Below the pieces are notes generated by a model. The model was not told where the DNA came from. It searched no databases and saw only the letters and a program-made list of their open reading frames with translations. Below are positions 24,920 to 33,356 of a stretch of DNA of 64,000 nt, piece after piece (position 1 is the first letter of the stretch; every line of letters begins with the position of its first letter). Source of the stretch: Chitinophaga fulva (lineage in GTDB: Bacteria > Bacteroidota > Bacteroidia > Chitinophagales > Chitinophagaceae); the NCBI RefSeq assembly GCF_012927205.1, contig NZ_JABBGC010000001.1, positions 744,001 through 808,000 on the forward strand. The letters run 5' to 3'. A program made the translations under genes and the position numbers.

Positions 24920-25546
24920 ATGAAAAAGCTGGGTTTAATATTGTCAGGATTAGTGATAATGGCTTTGGCTGCGTGCAGTACGAAAGTTACTTCTTCCTGG
25001 CGCGCCAACAACGCGCAACAGTTACAGAAAGATCAGAAAATAATGGTGATGGCGCTGGTTCCTCAAAAGGACCGGGCTCTCAGAAGCCAGATGGAAAATT
25101 TCACCGCAACAGAACTCAAGCGTAAAGGATATAACGCTGTTTCTTCATTACAGGAATTCGGCCCCGATGAGTTTATCAAAATGGGTGAAAAACAGGCCAT
25201 CAGGAAGCTTCAGGGCAGTGATGTAAATCAGGTCCTGACTATTGTTATGGTGGATAAGGGCAGAGAAAGAAGTTATACTCCGGGATATGCCTACGCCCCT
25301 TATGGTTATTGGGGTTTCTGGCCTTATTATTCCCGTTGGTACAATACCTATTACTCACCAGGTTATGTTACCTATAGTACCAGGTATCAGTGGGAAGGTA
25401 ATCTGTATGATTTGAAAAGCGGTCAGTTACTGTACTCTGTACAATCACAATCTTTTGACCCACCTTCCACAGCAAGAATGGCGGTGTTATATGCGCAGCA
25501 GGTTGTGAAAGACATGACGAAGAGAAACCTGTTGGCTAGAAACTAA
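24920..25546 (+). CDS. predicted lipoprotein, Tyr/Trp-rich
   Basis: A 208-residue envelope lipoprotein: lipobox MALAACS with C19 as lipidated residue. The N-terminal half has an alternating beta/alpha pattern (IMVMALVPQKDRALRSQMEN) similar to DUF4136-like lipoproteins. A Tyr/Trp/Pro-rich segment (YAPYGYWGFWPYYSRWY, about residues 121-137) follows. The C-terminal part (WEGNLYDLKSGQLLYSVQSQ) resumes the beta pattern. Function unknown. It has an unusually strong ribosome-binding site and its own terminator. Confidence 0.8.
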   Translation: MKKLGLILSGLVIMALAACSTKVTSSWRANNAQQLQKDQKIMVMALVPQKDRALRSQMENFTATELKRKGYNAVSSLQEFGPDEFIKMGEKQAIRKLQGSDVNQVLTIVMVDKGRERSYTPGYAYAPYGYWGFWPYYSRWYNTYYSPGYVTYSTRYQWEGNLYDLKSGQLLYSVQSQSFDPPSTARMAVLYAQQVVKDMTKRNLLARN

Positions 25547-25586
25547 CGATATTGGATAATGACAATTTTAAGTGTGATAGGTGAAC

Positions 25587-25613
25587 GGCAGATCATTATT
25601 GATCTGCCTTTTT
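25587..25613 (+). terminator. intrinsic terminator
   Basis: Nine-bp stem GGCAGATCA/TGATCTGCC with TTAT loop and TTTTT tail, 40 bases after the lipoprotein stop. Confidence 0.9.
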
Positions 25614-25640
25614 GTTTTATGAGTGGTTCATAATCAATAA

Positions 25641-25666
25641 ATTCGTAATTCATAATTTTATTCGTA
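25641..25666. repeat. single-arm ATT-phased repeat
   Basis: ATTCGTA, ATTCATA and ATTTTATTCGTA words begin at 25641, 25648 and 25655 (7-bp period), upstream of the acetyltransferase gene. Confidence 0.45.
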
Positions 25667-25693
25667 GGTTTATCCCCCACTTTAATTCCGGTT

Positions 25694-26239
25694 ATGTTAG
25701 ATATACCTGTCAATCAAGATATTTACCTGCGGCAACTGACCATGCAGGACGCCCCACTGGTATATAAGCAGCTGGATGCCTCCAGGAAAAACCTGCGTAA
25801 GTTCCTGCCATGGGTGGATTACAATACCAATGAAGAGCACAGTGCCCGGTTTATTCAGATGATGCAGCGGAAAGCGGAAGAACAGGAAGCGATTGCACTG
25901 GGTATTTGGTATCAGCATCATTTATGCGGCGTGATGGACCTGCATGGGTGGGACCATCAGGTACAGAAAGCGGAGATCGGATATTGGATCGGAGAGGCTT
26001 TCCAGGGCAAGGGCATCGCTACTGCGGCCTGCCGTGCGTTAATCACTTATGCGTTCAAAAAACTGCGACTAAATAAAATTGAAATCCGTTTTGTTTTACA
26101 GAACGAGCGGAGCGGGCAAATCCCCATCAAGCTGGGATTCACCCGTGAAGGTATTCTGCGGCACAACGCCAAGCTGCATGGCCAGTTTGTGGACATGGTG
26201 GTGATGGGCGTGTTGCGGCAGGATTGGAAACATTATTGA
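25694..26239 (+). CDS. GNAT-family N-acetyltransferase (RimL-like)
   Basis: A 181-residue GNAT enzyme of the RimJ/RimL type. The start MLDIPVNQDIYLRQLTMQDAP fits the group. The acetyl-CoA loop is EAFQGKGIATAACRALITYAF (Q-G-K-G-x-A, about 101-107), followed by LNKIEIRFVLQNERSGQIPIKLGF with the conserved Asn-x-x-S/G pattern. C-terminal HNAKLHGQFVDMVVMGVL is typical. Possibly a ribosomal-protein serine acetyltransferase homologue; the substrate is not predictable. Its stop overlaps the convergent permease gene end by seven bases. Confidence 0.88.
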   Translation: MLDIPVNQDIYLRQLTMQDAPLVYKQLDASRKNLRKFLPWVDYNTNEEHSARFIQMMQRKAEEQEAIALGIWYQHHLCGVMDLHGWDHQVQKAEIGYWIGEAFQGKGIATAACRALITYAFKKLRLNKIEIRFVLQNERSGQIPIKLGFTREGILRHNAKLHGQFVDMVVMGVLRQDWKHY

Positions 26240-27693
26240 CCGGCATTCAGCTCCCGCCTTACCTTGCTATGTTTCCTGCCGTAGAAATAATAAATCACTA
26301 TTCCTATCGCCATCCAGATAATGAGCCTCAACCAGGTGTCCAGCGGAAGAAATACCATCATGCCTACACAAGTGAGGATACCCATGATCGGTACAAAAGG
26401 CACCCACGGTGTTTTGAAGGGCCGTGGCGCATCCGGCATGGTGTAACGCAGTATCCATACGCCTGCGCATACGATCACGAAAGCCAGCAGTGTACCGATG
26501 CTGGTCATCTCCCCTACCACCTTGATAGGTACCAGCGCGGCAAATAAGCTGATAAAAACACAGAAGAGGATATTGGACTTCCACGGTGTGCGGAAACGGG
26601 GATGTATGTCTGAGAAAATTTTGGGTAACAGACCATCTTTGGACATCGCATAAAACACGCGTGACTGTCCCCAGAGGTCTACCATGATCACGGATGTATA
26701 ACCGATGATGATAGCCAGTACCACCAGTTGCCCCAGCCATTTAAAAGGCGTATGGGAGATGGCGATGGCCACCGGGGCGCCGCTGTTTTTGAATTCCGTA
26801 TAAGGCGCCAGGCCGGTCATGACGTGTGAGAACAGTATAAATAATACTGTACAGATGGCGAGAGAACCGAGGATACCGATCGGCATGTTGCGTTTCGGGT
26901 TTTTTGTTTCCTGTGCTGCGGTGCTGACAATATCAAAGCCAAGGAAAACAAAGAAAACCACGCCCGCTCCCCGGAGGATGCCGGACCATCCAAAATGACC
27001 TAATTCACCCGTGTTTTTCGGGATATAAGGCACCAGGTTGGCCGGTTGTATATATTTCCATCCAAGCGCAATAAAAACCAGTACAACGCCTACTTTGAGG
27101 GATACTACCACTGCATTCCAGATGGCAGAGCCTTTGGTGCCACGCATCAGGATATAGGACATCAGTATCACTACCAGCGCGGCCGGCAGGTTAAACAGTC
27201 CGTGTACCACTTCTCCGCCAGGGAGTGTTATTGTTTCAAATGGAGAATGGACCAGCCGGGGTGGCAGGTAAATACCGTAACCGGAGAGGAATTCCACCAG
27301 GTAGTTGGACCAGCTGATGGATACTGTAGCTGCACCCACAGAGAATTCCAGCACCAGGTCCCAGCCAATGATCCAGGCAAACAGCTCTCCCATGGTGGTA
27401 TAAGCGTAGGTGTAGGCGCTGCCCGCGATAGGGATCATGGCAGCAAATTCCGCATAACACAAACCTGCAAAAGCACAGCCGACGGCGGCTACCACAAAAG
27501 AGAGTGTGACTGCCGGACCGGCGTTGTTGCCTGCTGCCAGGCCTGTCAGGGAAAACAGACCGGCGCCGATGATGACCCCAAGGCCCAGCATAACCAGCTG
27601 AAACCCGCTCAGTGTACGTTTCAGGCCTTGACTGCCCTCTTCTCCGGACTCGCGTAACAGCCAGGCGAGTGGCTTTTTGTAGTATTGTTTCAT
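26233..27693 (-). CDS. APC-family amino acid permease
   Basis: A 486-residue transporter of the amino acid-polyamine-organocation superfamily, with about 12-13 membrane helices. TM1 contains GLGVIIGAGLFSLTG, the unwound substrate-binding segment. Further signatures are FAGLCYAEFAAMIPIAGSAYTY and GILRGAGVVFFVFLGFD. The N-terminal cytoplasmic part has LKRTLSGFQLVMLG. The arrangement resembles the cationic amino acid transporter group (YfnA-like), but specificity cannot be read from sequence. Transcribed alone from a TACTTTTG promoter. Confidence 0.93.
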   Translation of the reverse strand: MKQYYKKPLAWLLRESGEEGSQGLKRTLSGFQLVMLGLGVIIGAGLFSLTGLAAGNNAGPAVTLSFVVAAVGCAFAGLCYAEFAAMIPIAGSAYTYAYTTMGELFAWIIGWDLVLEFSVGAATVSISWSNYLVEFLSGYGIYLPPRLVHSPFETITLPGGEVVHGLFNLPAALVVILMSYILMRGTKGSAIWNAVVVSLKVGVVLVFIALGWKYIQPANLVPYIPKNTGELGHFGWSGILRGAGVVFFVFLGFDIVSTAAQETKNPKRNMPIGILGSLAICTVLFILFSHVMTGLAPYTEFKNSGAPVAIAISHTPFKWLGQLVVLAIIIGYTSVIMVDLWGQSRVFYAMSKDGLLPKIFSDIHPRFRTPWKSNILFCVFISLFAALVPIKVVGEMTSIGTLLAFVIVCAGVWILRYTMPDAPRPFKTPWVPFVPIMGILTCVGMMVFLPLDTWLRLIIWMAIGIVIYYFYGRKHSKVRRELNAGQ

Positions 27694-27727
27694 TAATACC
27701 CTACTTGTTTAGTGGACTAATTGGGCG

Positions 27728-27735
27728 CAAAAGTA
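27728..27735 (-). promoter_or_regulatory. -7 promoter element (TACTTTTG) of the permease gene
   Basis: Reverse-strand consensus match, 34 bases upstream of the ATG at 27693. Confidence 0.55.
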
Positions 27736-27772
27736 GAGGATTATTTTTTCATTTGGTTATTGGGGCATTTTT

Positions 27773-27911
27773 TTATTTGATTTACGGATTTGGGAATTTT
27801 CTGATTTTGGGATTTAACATATTGAAGATCATATTATAAGATCAATCAGATGATGATCTTCGCGTTTTAAATTTCTAAATCAGAAAATTCCAAAATCCGT
27901 AAATCAAATAA
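27773..27911. repeat. large nested inverted repeat with 8-bp ATTT phasing
   Basis: Arms of 35 nt at 27773-27807 and 27877-27911 are complementary except for one G-U-compatible mismatch. An inner stem pairs 27824-27832 (GAAGATCAT) with 27853-27861. ATTT words start at 27775, 27780, 27788, 27796, 27804 and 27812. The element fills the spacer between the permease promoter and the isomerase-like gene end. Confidence 0.8.
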
Positions 27912-27942
27912 TTAAATATCTAAATAAATCAATCACAAAATA

Positions 27943-28836
27943 TTATGCGATATCGCAGATATGAATAGCATTATTTAATGAGGCCAGTTTATCCGGACGG
28001 GAAGGAATGAACTCCTGGGCCACATGTCCTTTGAAGCCTGTTTCGTAGATGGCTTTCATGATGGCAGGGTAATACAGTTCCTGTGTTTCATCGATTTCGT
28101 GGCGTCCGGGAACGCCGCCGGTATGATAGTGGGCGATGTATTGATGATGATCACGGATGTTACGGATTACATCGCCTTCCATGATCTGCATGTGGTAGAT
28201 ATCATACAGCAGTTTGAAATTTTCAGAACCAACTGATTTGCAGAGTGCTACGCCCCAGGCGGTGTGATCGCACTGATAATCATGGTGGTCTACTTTGCTA
28301 TTCAGCAGTTCCATCACCAGGGTTACTTTTTTCTTTTCTGCATAACCGATAATACGTTGCAGCCCTTTGGTGCAGTTTTCGATTCCCTGTTCATCGCTAA
28401 GACCGTTGCGGTTGCCGGAGAAGCAGATGAGGTTGGAGAAGCCTGCTTTGGCTGTTTCATCGATATAATGCCGGAAATAAGTTTCCAGTTTATCGTGATG
28501 GGCCGGATTGTTGAAACCGCGGGTGATACCCCATTCCGGTCCGTTGCTGGCCACCATGGCGGTGATCATGTCATGTTTTTTCAGGATGGCAAAGTCTTTC
28601 GGGTCTACCAGATCAATCGATGGGATACCGATTTTTTTGGCTGCCACGCAAAGGTCGGCCAGCGGAATATCATAACACCACGCGCAAACGGAGTGGTTGA
28701 TTTTTCCTTTCAGCGGTTCTCCAACGGCTTTGTCGTGAGCCGCAACCCTTTCAGAAAGGGAAGATAATGCAGTAGATGCCAGTGCCATAGTCGCTACTTT
28801 TTTGATCATGTCGCGGCGGGAATTTTCCTCGTGCAT
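27943..28836 (-). CDS. exported TIM-barrel sugar isomerase, hydroxypyruvate isomerase-like
   Basis: A 297-residue protein with a twin-arginine signal (SRRDMIKKVATMALAS, about 6-21), so it is probably exported folded. The mature part is an AP endonuclease 2-like TIM barrel: KINHSVCAWCYDIPLADLC, VTLVMELLNSKVDHHDYQ with metal-ligand Glu, LLYDIYHMQIMEGDVIRNI, HYHTGGVPGRHEID and HVAQEFIPSR. These fit the hydroxypyruvate isomerase/sugar phosphate isomerase group with its metal site (E, D, H, E). Substrate unknown; the extracytoplasmic location makes classical hydroxypyruvate metabolism unlikely. Confidence 0.82.
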   Translation of the reverse strand: MHEENSRRDMIKKVATMALASTALSSLSERVAAHDKAVGEPLKGKINHSVCAWCYDIPLADLCVAAKKIGIPSIDLVDPKDFAILKKHDMITAMVASNGPEWGITRGFNNPAHHDKLETYFRHYIDETAKAGFSNLICFSGNRNGLSDEQGIENCTKGLQRIIGYAEKKKVTLVMELLNSKVDHHDYQCDHTAWGVALCKSVGSENFKLLYDIYHMQIMEGDVIRNIRDHHQYIAHYHTGGVPGRHEIDETQELYYPAIMKAIYETGFKGHVAQEFIPSRPDKLASLNNAIHICDIA

Positions 28837-29036
28837 AATTACAGTGTGCTTTAAGTGGCATCAATTTAAATGAAAATAAGCGTATTTGCAACACTTGCTG
28901 CAATGCCGCGTCAGGAGCGGCCCGGACAGGATGTCATGCGAATTTTTTGAACGTAAACGGTCTGAAAATCTTACCTTTATATTAACAAGCTATTTTGGTA
29001 AGCATTTTGTTTATGTATTGAAAAGCGGAGGTTGAA

Positions 29037-29321
29037 ATGGAAAAAAAATATACCCCAAGTTTATGGCTCTGTATCCTGATGGACCTGATTGGTTGTGCCA
29101 GTTACGCCGTACCGGTTTTGGGTGATGTCAGTGATCTGATCTGGGCCCCGATTTCAGCAATTATCTTTTACCGCATGTTTGGCGGCTCCATTGGTACTTT
29201 TGGTAGTGCCTTTAACTTTCTGGAAGAACTGTTCCCCGGAACAGATTTTATTCCCACTTTCACGGTGGCATGGGTTGTAAAACGCATATGGGCGGGCAGA
29301 AGAACCGTAGCCATGAAGTGA
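29037..29321 (+). CDS. small integral membrane protein
   Basis: A 94-residue protein with a polar start (MEKKYTPSLW) and two to three hydrophobic segments (about 9-30, 34-52 and 70-82). It has a basic C-terminus (VKRIWAGRRTVAMK). A GDVSDLIWAPISAIIFYRMFGG motif, abridged to DVSDLIWAPISAI, separates the helices. Homologues seem to exist in related bacteria, from my impression of the motif, but no function is known. TACCTTTA at 28972-28979 is a plausible -7 element. It is followed by a 22-bp inverted repeat. Confidence 0.7.
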   Translation: MEKKYTPSLWLCILMDLIGCASYAVPVLGDVSDLIWAPISAIIFYRMFGGSIGTFGSAFNFLEELFPGTDFIPTFTVAWVVKRIWAGRRTVAMK

Positions 29322-29328
29322 GTTTCAA

Positions 29329-29402
29329 ATTTCCGATTTTTTGATGTTGGTATTCGAAAGGAATCTATGTCACTCAAATTCCAACATCAAAAAATCGGAA
29401 AT
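29329..29402. repeat. 22-bp perfect inverted repeat between convergent genes
   Basis: Arms at 29329-29350 and 29381-29402 with a 30-nt spacer. ATTT/ATG words start at 29329, 29336, 29344 and 29352 (7-8 bp period). Likely a bidirectional terminator for the small membrane protein gene and the TonB-type receptor gene. Confidence 0.75.
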
Positions 29403-29410
29403 CAATAATT

Positions 29411-32287
29411 TTAAAACTGTTGCGTCCTGAAACCGCCCTGTCCACCACGGGGGCCCATCATCATCCGCATACCTCTCTCCCCGTTGTTCCCTTTGTTATT
29501 ACCACCAAACTTATTCAGGAAGTAGGTAAAGCTGATCATAAAGTATTGTTGCAGCACATTGGAACGAACGTCTTCAATATAGTTATCACTTACATCGCGG
29601 GAAACACTTACATACTGCCGCAACAGATCGAAGCCCTGTATTTTGATCATGCCCTGTTTCTTGGGAAATACATACTTGGACACGTTCGCATTCCACATGG
29701 TGGAAGTCAGGTTATAACCGGCAGTACGGCCTCTGTTGAGCGTACAGGTAACATCCGAACCGATCATGAAACCCAGGGGAAGATTGAAGTTCACGTCTGC
29801 ATTGAAGTTATAGTCAAAGTACTGTGTATTGGGCGTAGACGGCAACGTATAGGAGGTGGCGTTATAGTTCACACTGCCTCCCAGTGCTGCATCAAACAGT
29901 TCTTTATACATATAGCTCACATTAACGGACTGCGACAGTTGCAGGGTGTTTTTATAGTTCATCACTCCCTGTGTAATGTTCACATCACGGCTGTACCCGA
30001 TGGAAGTACCGGTATTCAGGTTCTGGCCAGGGGTTTTTGACAGCGGGATAGAGTTATGCAACATACCACTGAGGCTGTAGTAGCCGTTCACGTTTACCGG
30101 TTTGCTGAAAGTCTTTCCTGTAGCAGTGTCCAGCCTGGTGGAGTTGATAATCTTATTAGCGCCAAAAGAACCTCTCAACGAAGCAAACATACCCCGGAAG
30201 GTGGTATTGTTGAACTGGTTGTAGTTAATACGCAGGGTATTGTTGAAAGAAGGTTTCAGATCGGGATTACCTTGCTGTACATACAACGCATTACTGTTGT
30301 CGGGCACCGGCTGCAGCTGCTGCACGGTAGGCTGTGTGGTGTTGCCATTATAGTTTATGCGTAACCGTTTGTTCTTTGCGAAAGTATAGTTGAAGCTGGC
30401 GTTAGGCGCGAAGTTGACGGTACTCTGATGTATCAGGCTGTCTCTTTTGGTACGGAAAGAATAGGTGTTGTTATCAAGATTGTTGAACAGCACGTTCAGG
30501 CCTATGGAGTAGTCGTACTTCAGTTTGGATGTGCGGAAGGCCAGTCCTGCCTGCTGATTGACCGTATTGTTGGTAAAGGCGTTACTCAGGGAATCGTTGA
30601 GCTGATCATATACGCCTTTGCTTTCATCGAAGTCGTAAGTATATTTTTTACTATCGCTTTTGTAGTTGGTAATGCCATAGTTGGCCTCAAGGTATTTATC
30701 GTGGCCTAAAGGCTCGGTATAGGTGAGGTTGGCGCCGGCGTTTTTGCTGGTGGTGTTGATCTGGTTGCTCTGATTGAACGTAGACAGGCTGTCGTTGGCG
30801 AAATAATACACGCTGGACTTGTTGTAGTTCTGCTGATCATTAATGCTGTTGTTGTACGACAGGTTCAGGCTGAGTGTGCGGCCCGGTGTTTTAAAACGTT
30901 TTCTGAACAGGATAGACCCGCCGATATTCTGATTGTTGCCATGCCCGTCGTTGGTCGTGGTTCCTTTGTTGACGGTATCCTTGTTATTGTTCAGTGTCTG
31001 GTAGTCACGGGAGCTGAAGCTGTTTCCATTGGTGAGGGAATATGAAGGAGAAAACACGATGGAATGCATGGAGTCTATCTCGTATTCCACGCGGGCATCG
31101 AGGCGGTTGTTGCTGTTGTCTGTCTGTGACGAAGAGTTTTCGTTATAGAAAGTGGTGCTGTTGCCGGCAAAAGTCTGTCTGGACGTTTGTTGCGTCAGAT
31201 TGTTTTTGGTATCATTAAAGAAGTAGCTGCCGCTAAACTGTACCTTTTTATTGAAGTCTTCACTGAAGTTGAGGCCAGCATTCCAATTACGGGTGATACC
31301 GGGGCTGCTGTTGCCGCCGCCACCGCCGCCACCCTGGGAGATGGTCATGCCACCACCACCGCCACGGCCTCCTCGGCCACGGCCGCCGCCGCCACCGCCA
31401 CCGGCGGGACTGAAGCTCATCTGGTCGCGAATCGTATAGCCGGTACTGTTAATGTTATTGCCGCCGCCAATAAGGCTCATTTGTTGATTGTCGCGGAAAC
31501 GGTTGATGTTGAAAGCACCGGAAAACCGGTCATCCGTACCATAACCAGCGGAGGCACGGCCAAACAGGCCTTTCTTTTTATCTTTTTTGATGGTGATGTT
31601 GATCGCTTTTTCTGTTTGCCCGTCATCGATTTTGGTGAACTCCGCCTGATCAGATTTTTTATCGATGATCTGTACTTTGTCGATGATGTTAGCGGGGAGA
31701 TTTTTGGTGGCCATCTTGGGATCGGTGCCGAAGAAAGGTTTCCCGTCCACATATACTTTGGTAACGGTTTCGCCTTGTGCAGTGATGGCCCCGTCTTTAT
31801 CCACGGTCACTCCGGGCAGTTTTTTGAGCAGGTCTTCCACCACCGCATTGTCGCGGGTTTTGAAGGCATCTGCATTAAATTCGAGCGTATCTTTTTTGAC
31901 AACGATCGGGGGCTTTTCGTCTTTTATTTCCACAGCGTTGAGGTTAACGCCTTTCAGTTCCATGCCCAGTGTGCCCAGCGTGAGTGATGGTGTTTCTTCC
32001 GTGATTTTTACGGGCTTGTTGATGGCTTTATATCCCAGGAAGCTGATATAGAGCCGGTAGTCGCCATTGGCGATATTGGTGATCTCAAAATTCCCTTTGT
32101 TGTCGGTAATGGCGGTATTAGCCACCGTAGAGTCTTTAGTGTGCAGTAATACCACGGTTGCCGCGGGCATAGCTTCTTTAGTGCTCTGGTCAGTCAGCTG
32201 CCCTTTAATCTTTCCTTGCTGTGCCTGGGCCTGGGAGCAGATCACTCCCAAACCCAGTACCAGCAAGAGCTGTACAATTTTTTTCAT
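29411..32287 (-). CDS. TonB-dependent-receptor-like outer membrane beta-barrel protein
   Basis: A 958-residue outer membrane protein. After the signal peptide (1-22, ending AQAQ) comes a carboxypeptidase-regulatory-like beta-sandwich (about 26-112), then a plug domain (VEDLLKKLPGVTVDKDG and VYVDGKPFFGTDPKMATKNL), then a barrel of the OMP_b-brl_3 type. Residues about 290-327 are an extreme Gly/Arg-rich insert. The C-terminus is also Gly/Arg/Met-rich (MRMMMGPRGGQGGFRTQQF). It lies 39 bases downstream of a GLPGLI gene and forms an operon with it. The ligand is unknown. Confidence 0.9.
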   Translation of the reverse strand: MKKIVQLLLVLGLGVICSQAQAQQGKIKGQLTDQSTKEAMPAATVVLLHTKDSTVANTAITDNKGNFEITNIANGDYRLYISFLGYKAINKPVKITEETPSLTLGTLGMELKGVNLNAVEIKDEKPPIVVKKDTLEFNADAFKTRDNAVVEDLLKKLPGVTVDKDGAITAQGETVTKVYVDGKPFFGTDPKMATKNLPANIIDKVQIIDKKSDQAEFTKIDDGQTEKAINITIKKDKKKGLFGRASAGYGTDDRFSGAFNINRFRDNQQMSLIGGGNNINSTGYTIRDQMSFSPAGGGGGGGRGRGGRGGGGGMTISQGGGGGGGNSSPGITRNWNAGLNFSEDFNKKVQFSGSYFFNDTKNNLTQQTSRQTFAGNSTTFYNENSSSQTDNSNNRLDARVEYEIDSMHSIVFSPSYSLTNGNSFSSRDYQTLNNNKDTVNKGTTTNDGHGNNQNIGGSILFRKRFKTPGRTLSLNLSYNNSINDQQNYNKSSVYYFANDSLSTFNQSNQINTTSKNAGANLTYTEPLGHDKYLEANYGITNYKSDSKKYTYDFDESKGVYDQLNDSLSNAFTNNTVNQQAGLAFRTSKLKYDYSIGLNVLFNNLDNNTYSFRTKRDSLIHQSTVNFAPNASFNYTFAKNKRLRINYNGNTTQPTVQQLQPVPDNSNALYVQQGNPDLKPSFNNTLRINYNQFNNTTFRGMFASLRGSFGANKIINSTRLDTATGKTFSKPVNVNGYYSLSGMLHNSIPLSKTPGQNLNTGTSIGYSRDVNITQGVMNYKNTLQLSQSVNVSYMYKELFDAALGGSVNYNATSYTLPSTPNTQYFDYNFNADVNFNLPLGFMIGSDVTCTLNRGRTAGYNLTSTMWNANVSKYVFPKKQGMIKIQGFDLLRQYVSVSRDVSDNYIEDVRSNVLQQYFMISFTYFLNKFGGNNKGNNGERGMRMMMGPRGGQGGFRTQQF

Positions 32288-32326
32288 AATGGAGGTTCGC
32301 GCGAAAAGGTAAGATAGGATGAATTT

Positions 32327-33166
32327 TTACATTTGGGGTTGCCGCTTACGTAATTTCTCCATCTCCTGTTGTCTGATATCCCGCATTTGTTCCTGACTGA
32401 TTTTTTCCGCCCCTGCCGGGATGGTAAGATCTGTGTCTGTTACGGCTTGCAGGTTTACGCTGGTAGCATTATAGGCGCGTCTGCCGCCTTCTGCTACCAG
32501 TACCACGGCGTTGGCTTCCGGTAATAACCCGTTAATTGGGGAGAAGCTGAATGGCAGTTCGGTGGTGTACCATACGGTGTAGGTATCATCTTTTAGCTTG
32601 ATAGTGGCTTTTTTGCAGGTATAACCCGCTATTTTCTTTGTCTTGTCGCTGGCTTTGGTATCAGCGGCAACGATAAAGTCTTCTTCTGCATAATATGTTT
32701 TACGGTCATCGCCGAAGGTGCTGAAAACATGAAGGATCTTTTTATTGGCGAGGTCGAAGTACTGTGTATTGCCACGGCCCATCATGCCCATACCTGGCCC
32801 CATTCTGCGCTGTCCCATTCCCTGTCCCTGACCTTGCCCAGGTGCCTGTGCGTTGGCCGTGTCTCTGCGGGCTCTGCCGCCCCAGCCGCCGCGGCCACCA
32901 CCACCGCCGTTGCCAAAATCGGGCCTTTCGGTAGCCAGTTTAGCATGACCGTTATTAAAAGTAAGGGTTTGTTTAAAAGTGATCACATCAGGGATTTGGG
33001 GGGCCTCATCACCGTCACCACCACCGCGCTGGAACCCGCGCATCCGCTCCGGGTCTGTTTTAGCAGTCACCTCGTAAACAATAGTGCCTGACTGCTGCGC
33101 CAGCAGCGGCTGTGTAAAAGGCAGCACGAGGGCTGCGCTCATAATGATCCGGGATATACCTTTCAT
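32327..33166 (-). CDS. GLPGLI-family protein
   Basis: A 279-residue exported protein (signal peptide about 1-23, ending LLAQ). The core has the family signature in divergent form: GYTCKKATIKLKDDTYTVWY, abridged as CKKA...VWYTTELPFSFSPI, followed by NGLLPEANAVVLVAEGG in place of the usual SGLPGLIL. Residues about 84-132 are Gly/Arg/Gln/Met-rich. The ATG at 33166 is chosen because it gives the signal peptide. GLPGLI genes often precede a TonB-type barrel gene, as here. The molecular function of the family is not established. Confidence 0.85.
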   Translation of the reverse strand: MKGISRIIMSAALVLPFTQPLLAQQSGTIVYEVTAKTDPERMRGFQRGGGDGDEAPQIPDVITFKQTLTFNNGHAKLATERPDFGNGGGGGRGGWGGRARRDTANAQAPGQGQGQGMGQRRMGPGMGMMGRGNTQYFDLANKKILHVFSTFGDDRKTYYAEEDFIVAADTKASDKTKKIAGYTCKKATIKLKDDTYTVWYTTELPFSFSPINGLLPEANAVVLVAEGGRRAYNATSVNLQAVTDTDLTIPAGAEKISQEQMRDIRQQEMEKLRKRQPQM

Positions 33167-33214
33167 GGTTGCTGATTTTACCAACAAAAGTCCCGCTTCC
33201 CTGTCTCTTTTTGC

Positions 33215-33300
33215 GTTAAAAACCTTTATTTACTGTTATTTACTGTTAAAGATTATCTACCAGCGTTAAATAGGCTTATCTACTGTTAATTATTGTTAAG
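33215..33300. promoter_or_regulatory. 10-bp-phased array of GTTA direct repeats (probable response-regulator binding site)
   Basis: GTTA begins at 33215, 33235, 33245, 33265, 33285 and 33295, all multiples of 10 bp apart. Weaker TTTA (33225) and CTTA (33275) occupy two of the intermediate slots. The array lies between the -7-like elements of the two divergent operons (GACTTTTG at 33185-33192 on the minus strand, TAGTTTTG at 33329-33336 on the plus strand). OmpR-family regulators bind direct repeats with this spacing. Confidence 0.65.
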
Positions 33301-33328
33301 GATTTCGCCCCCTTAACGCCGGAATGGA

Positions 33329-33336
33329 TAGTTTTG
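33329..33336 (+). promoter_or_regulatory. -7 promoter element (TAGTTTTG) of the two-component operon
   Basis: TAnnTTTG match 20 bases before the histidine kinase ATG at 33357 and 29 bases after the GTTA array. Confidence 0.6.
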
Positions 33337-33356
33337 TAACGATATAAATATGATTG

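Noticed and set aside
31300..31420. Gly-rich tract in the barrel as sequence artefact or frameshift
   Set aside because: The reading frame stays open on both sides and barrel motifs continue in phase.
31187..31987. 266-codon plus-strand frame with Ala/Thr repeats opposite the TonB-type barrel
   Set aside because: The repeats mirror the Gly-rich tract of the barrel in another frame.
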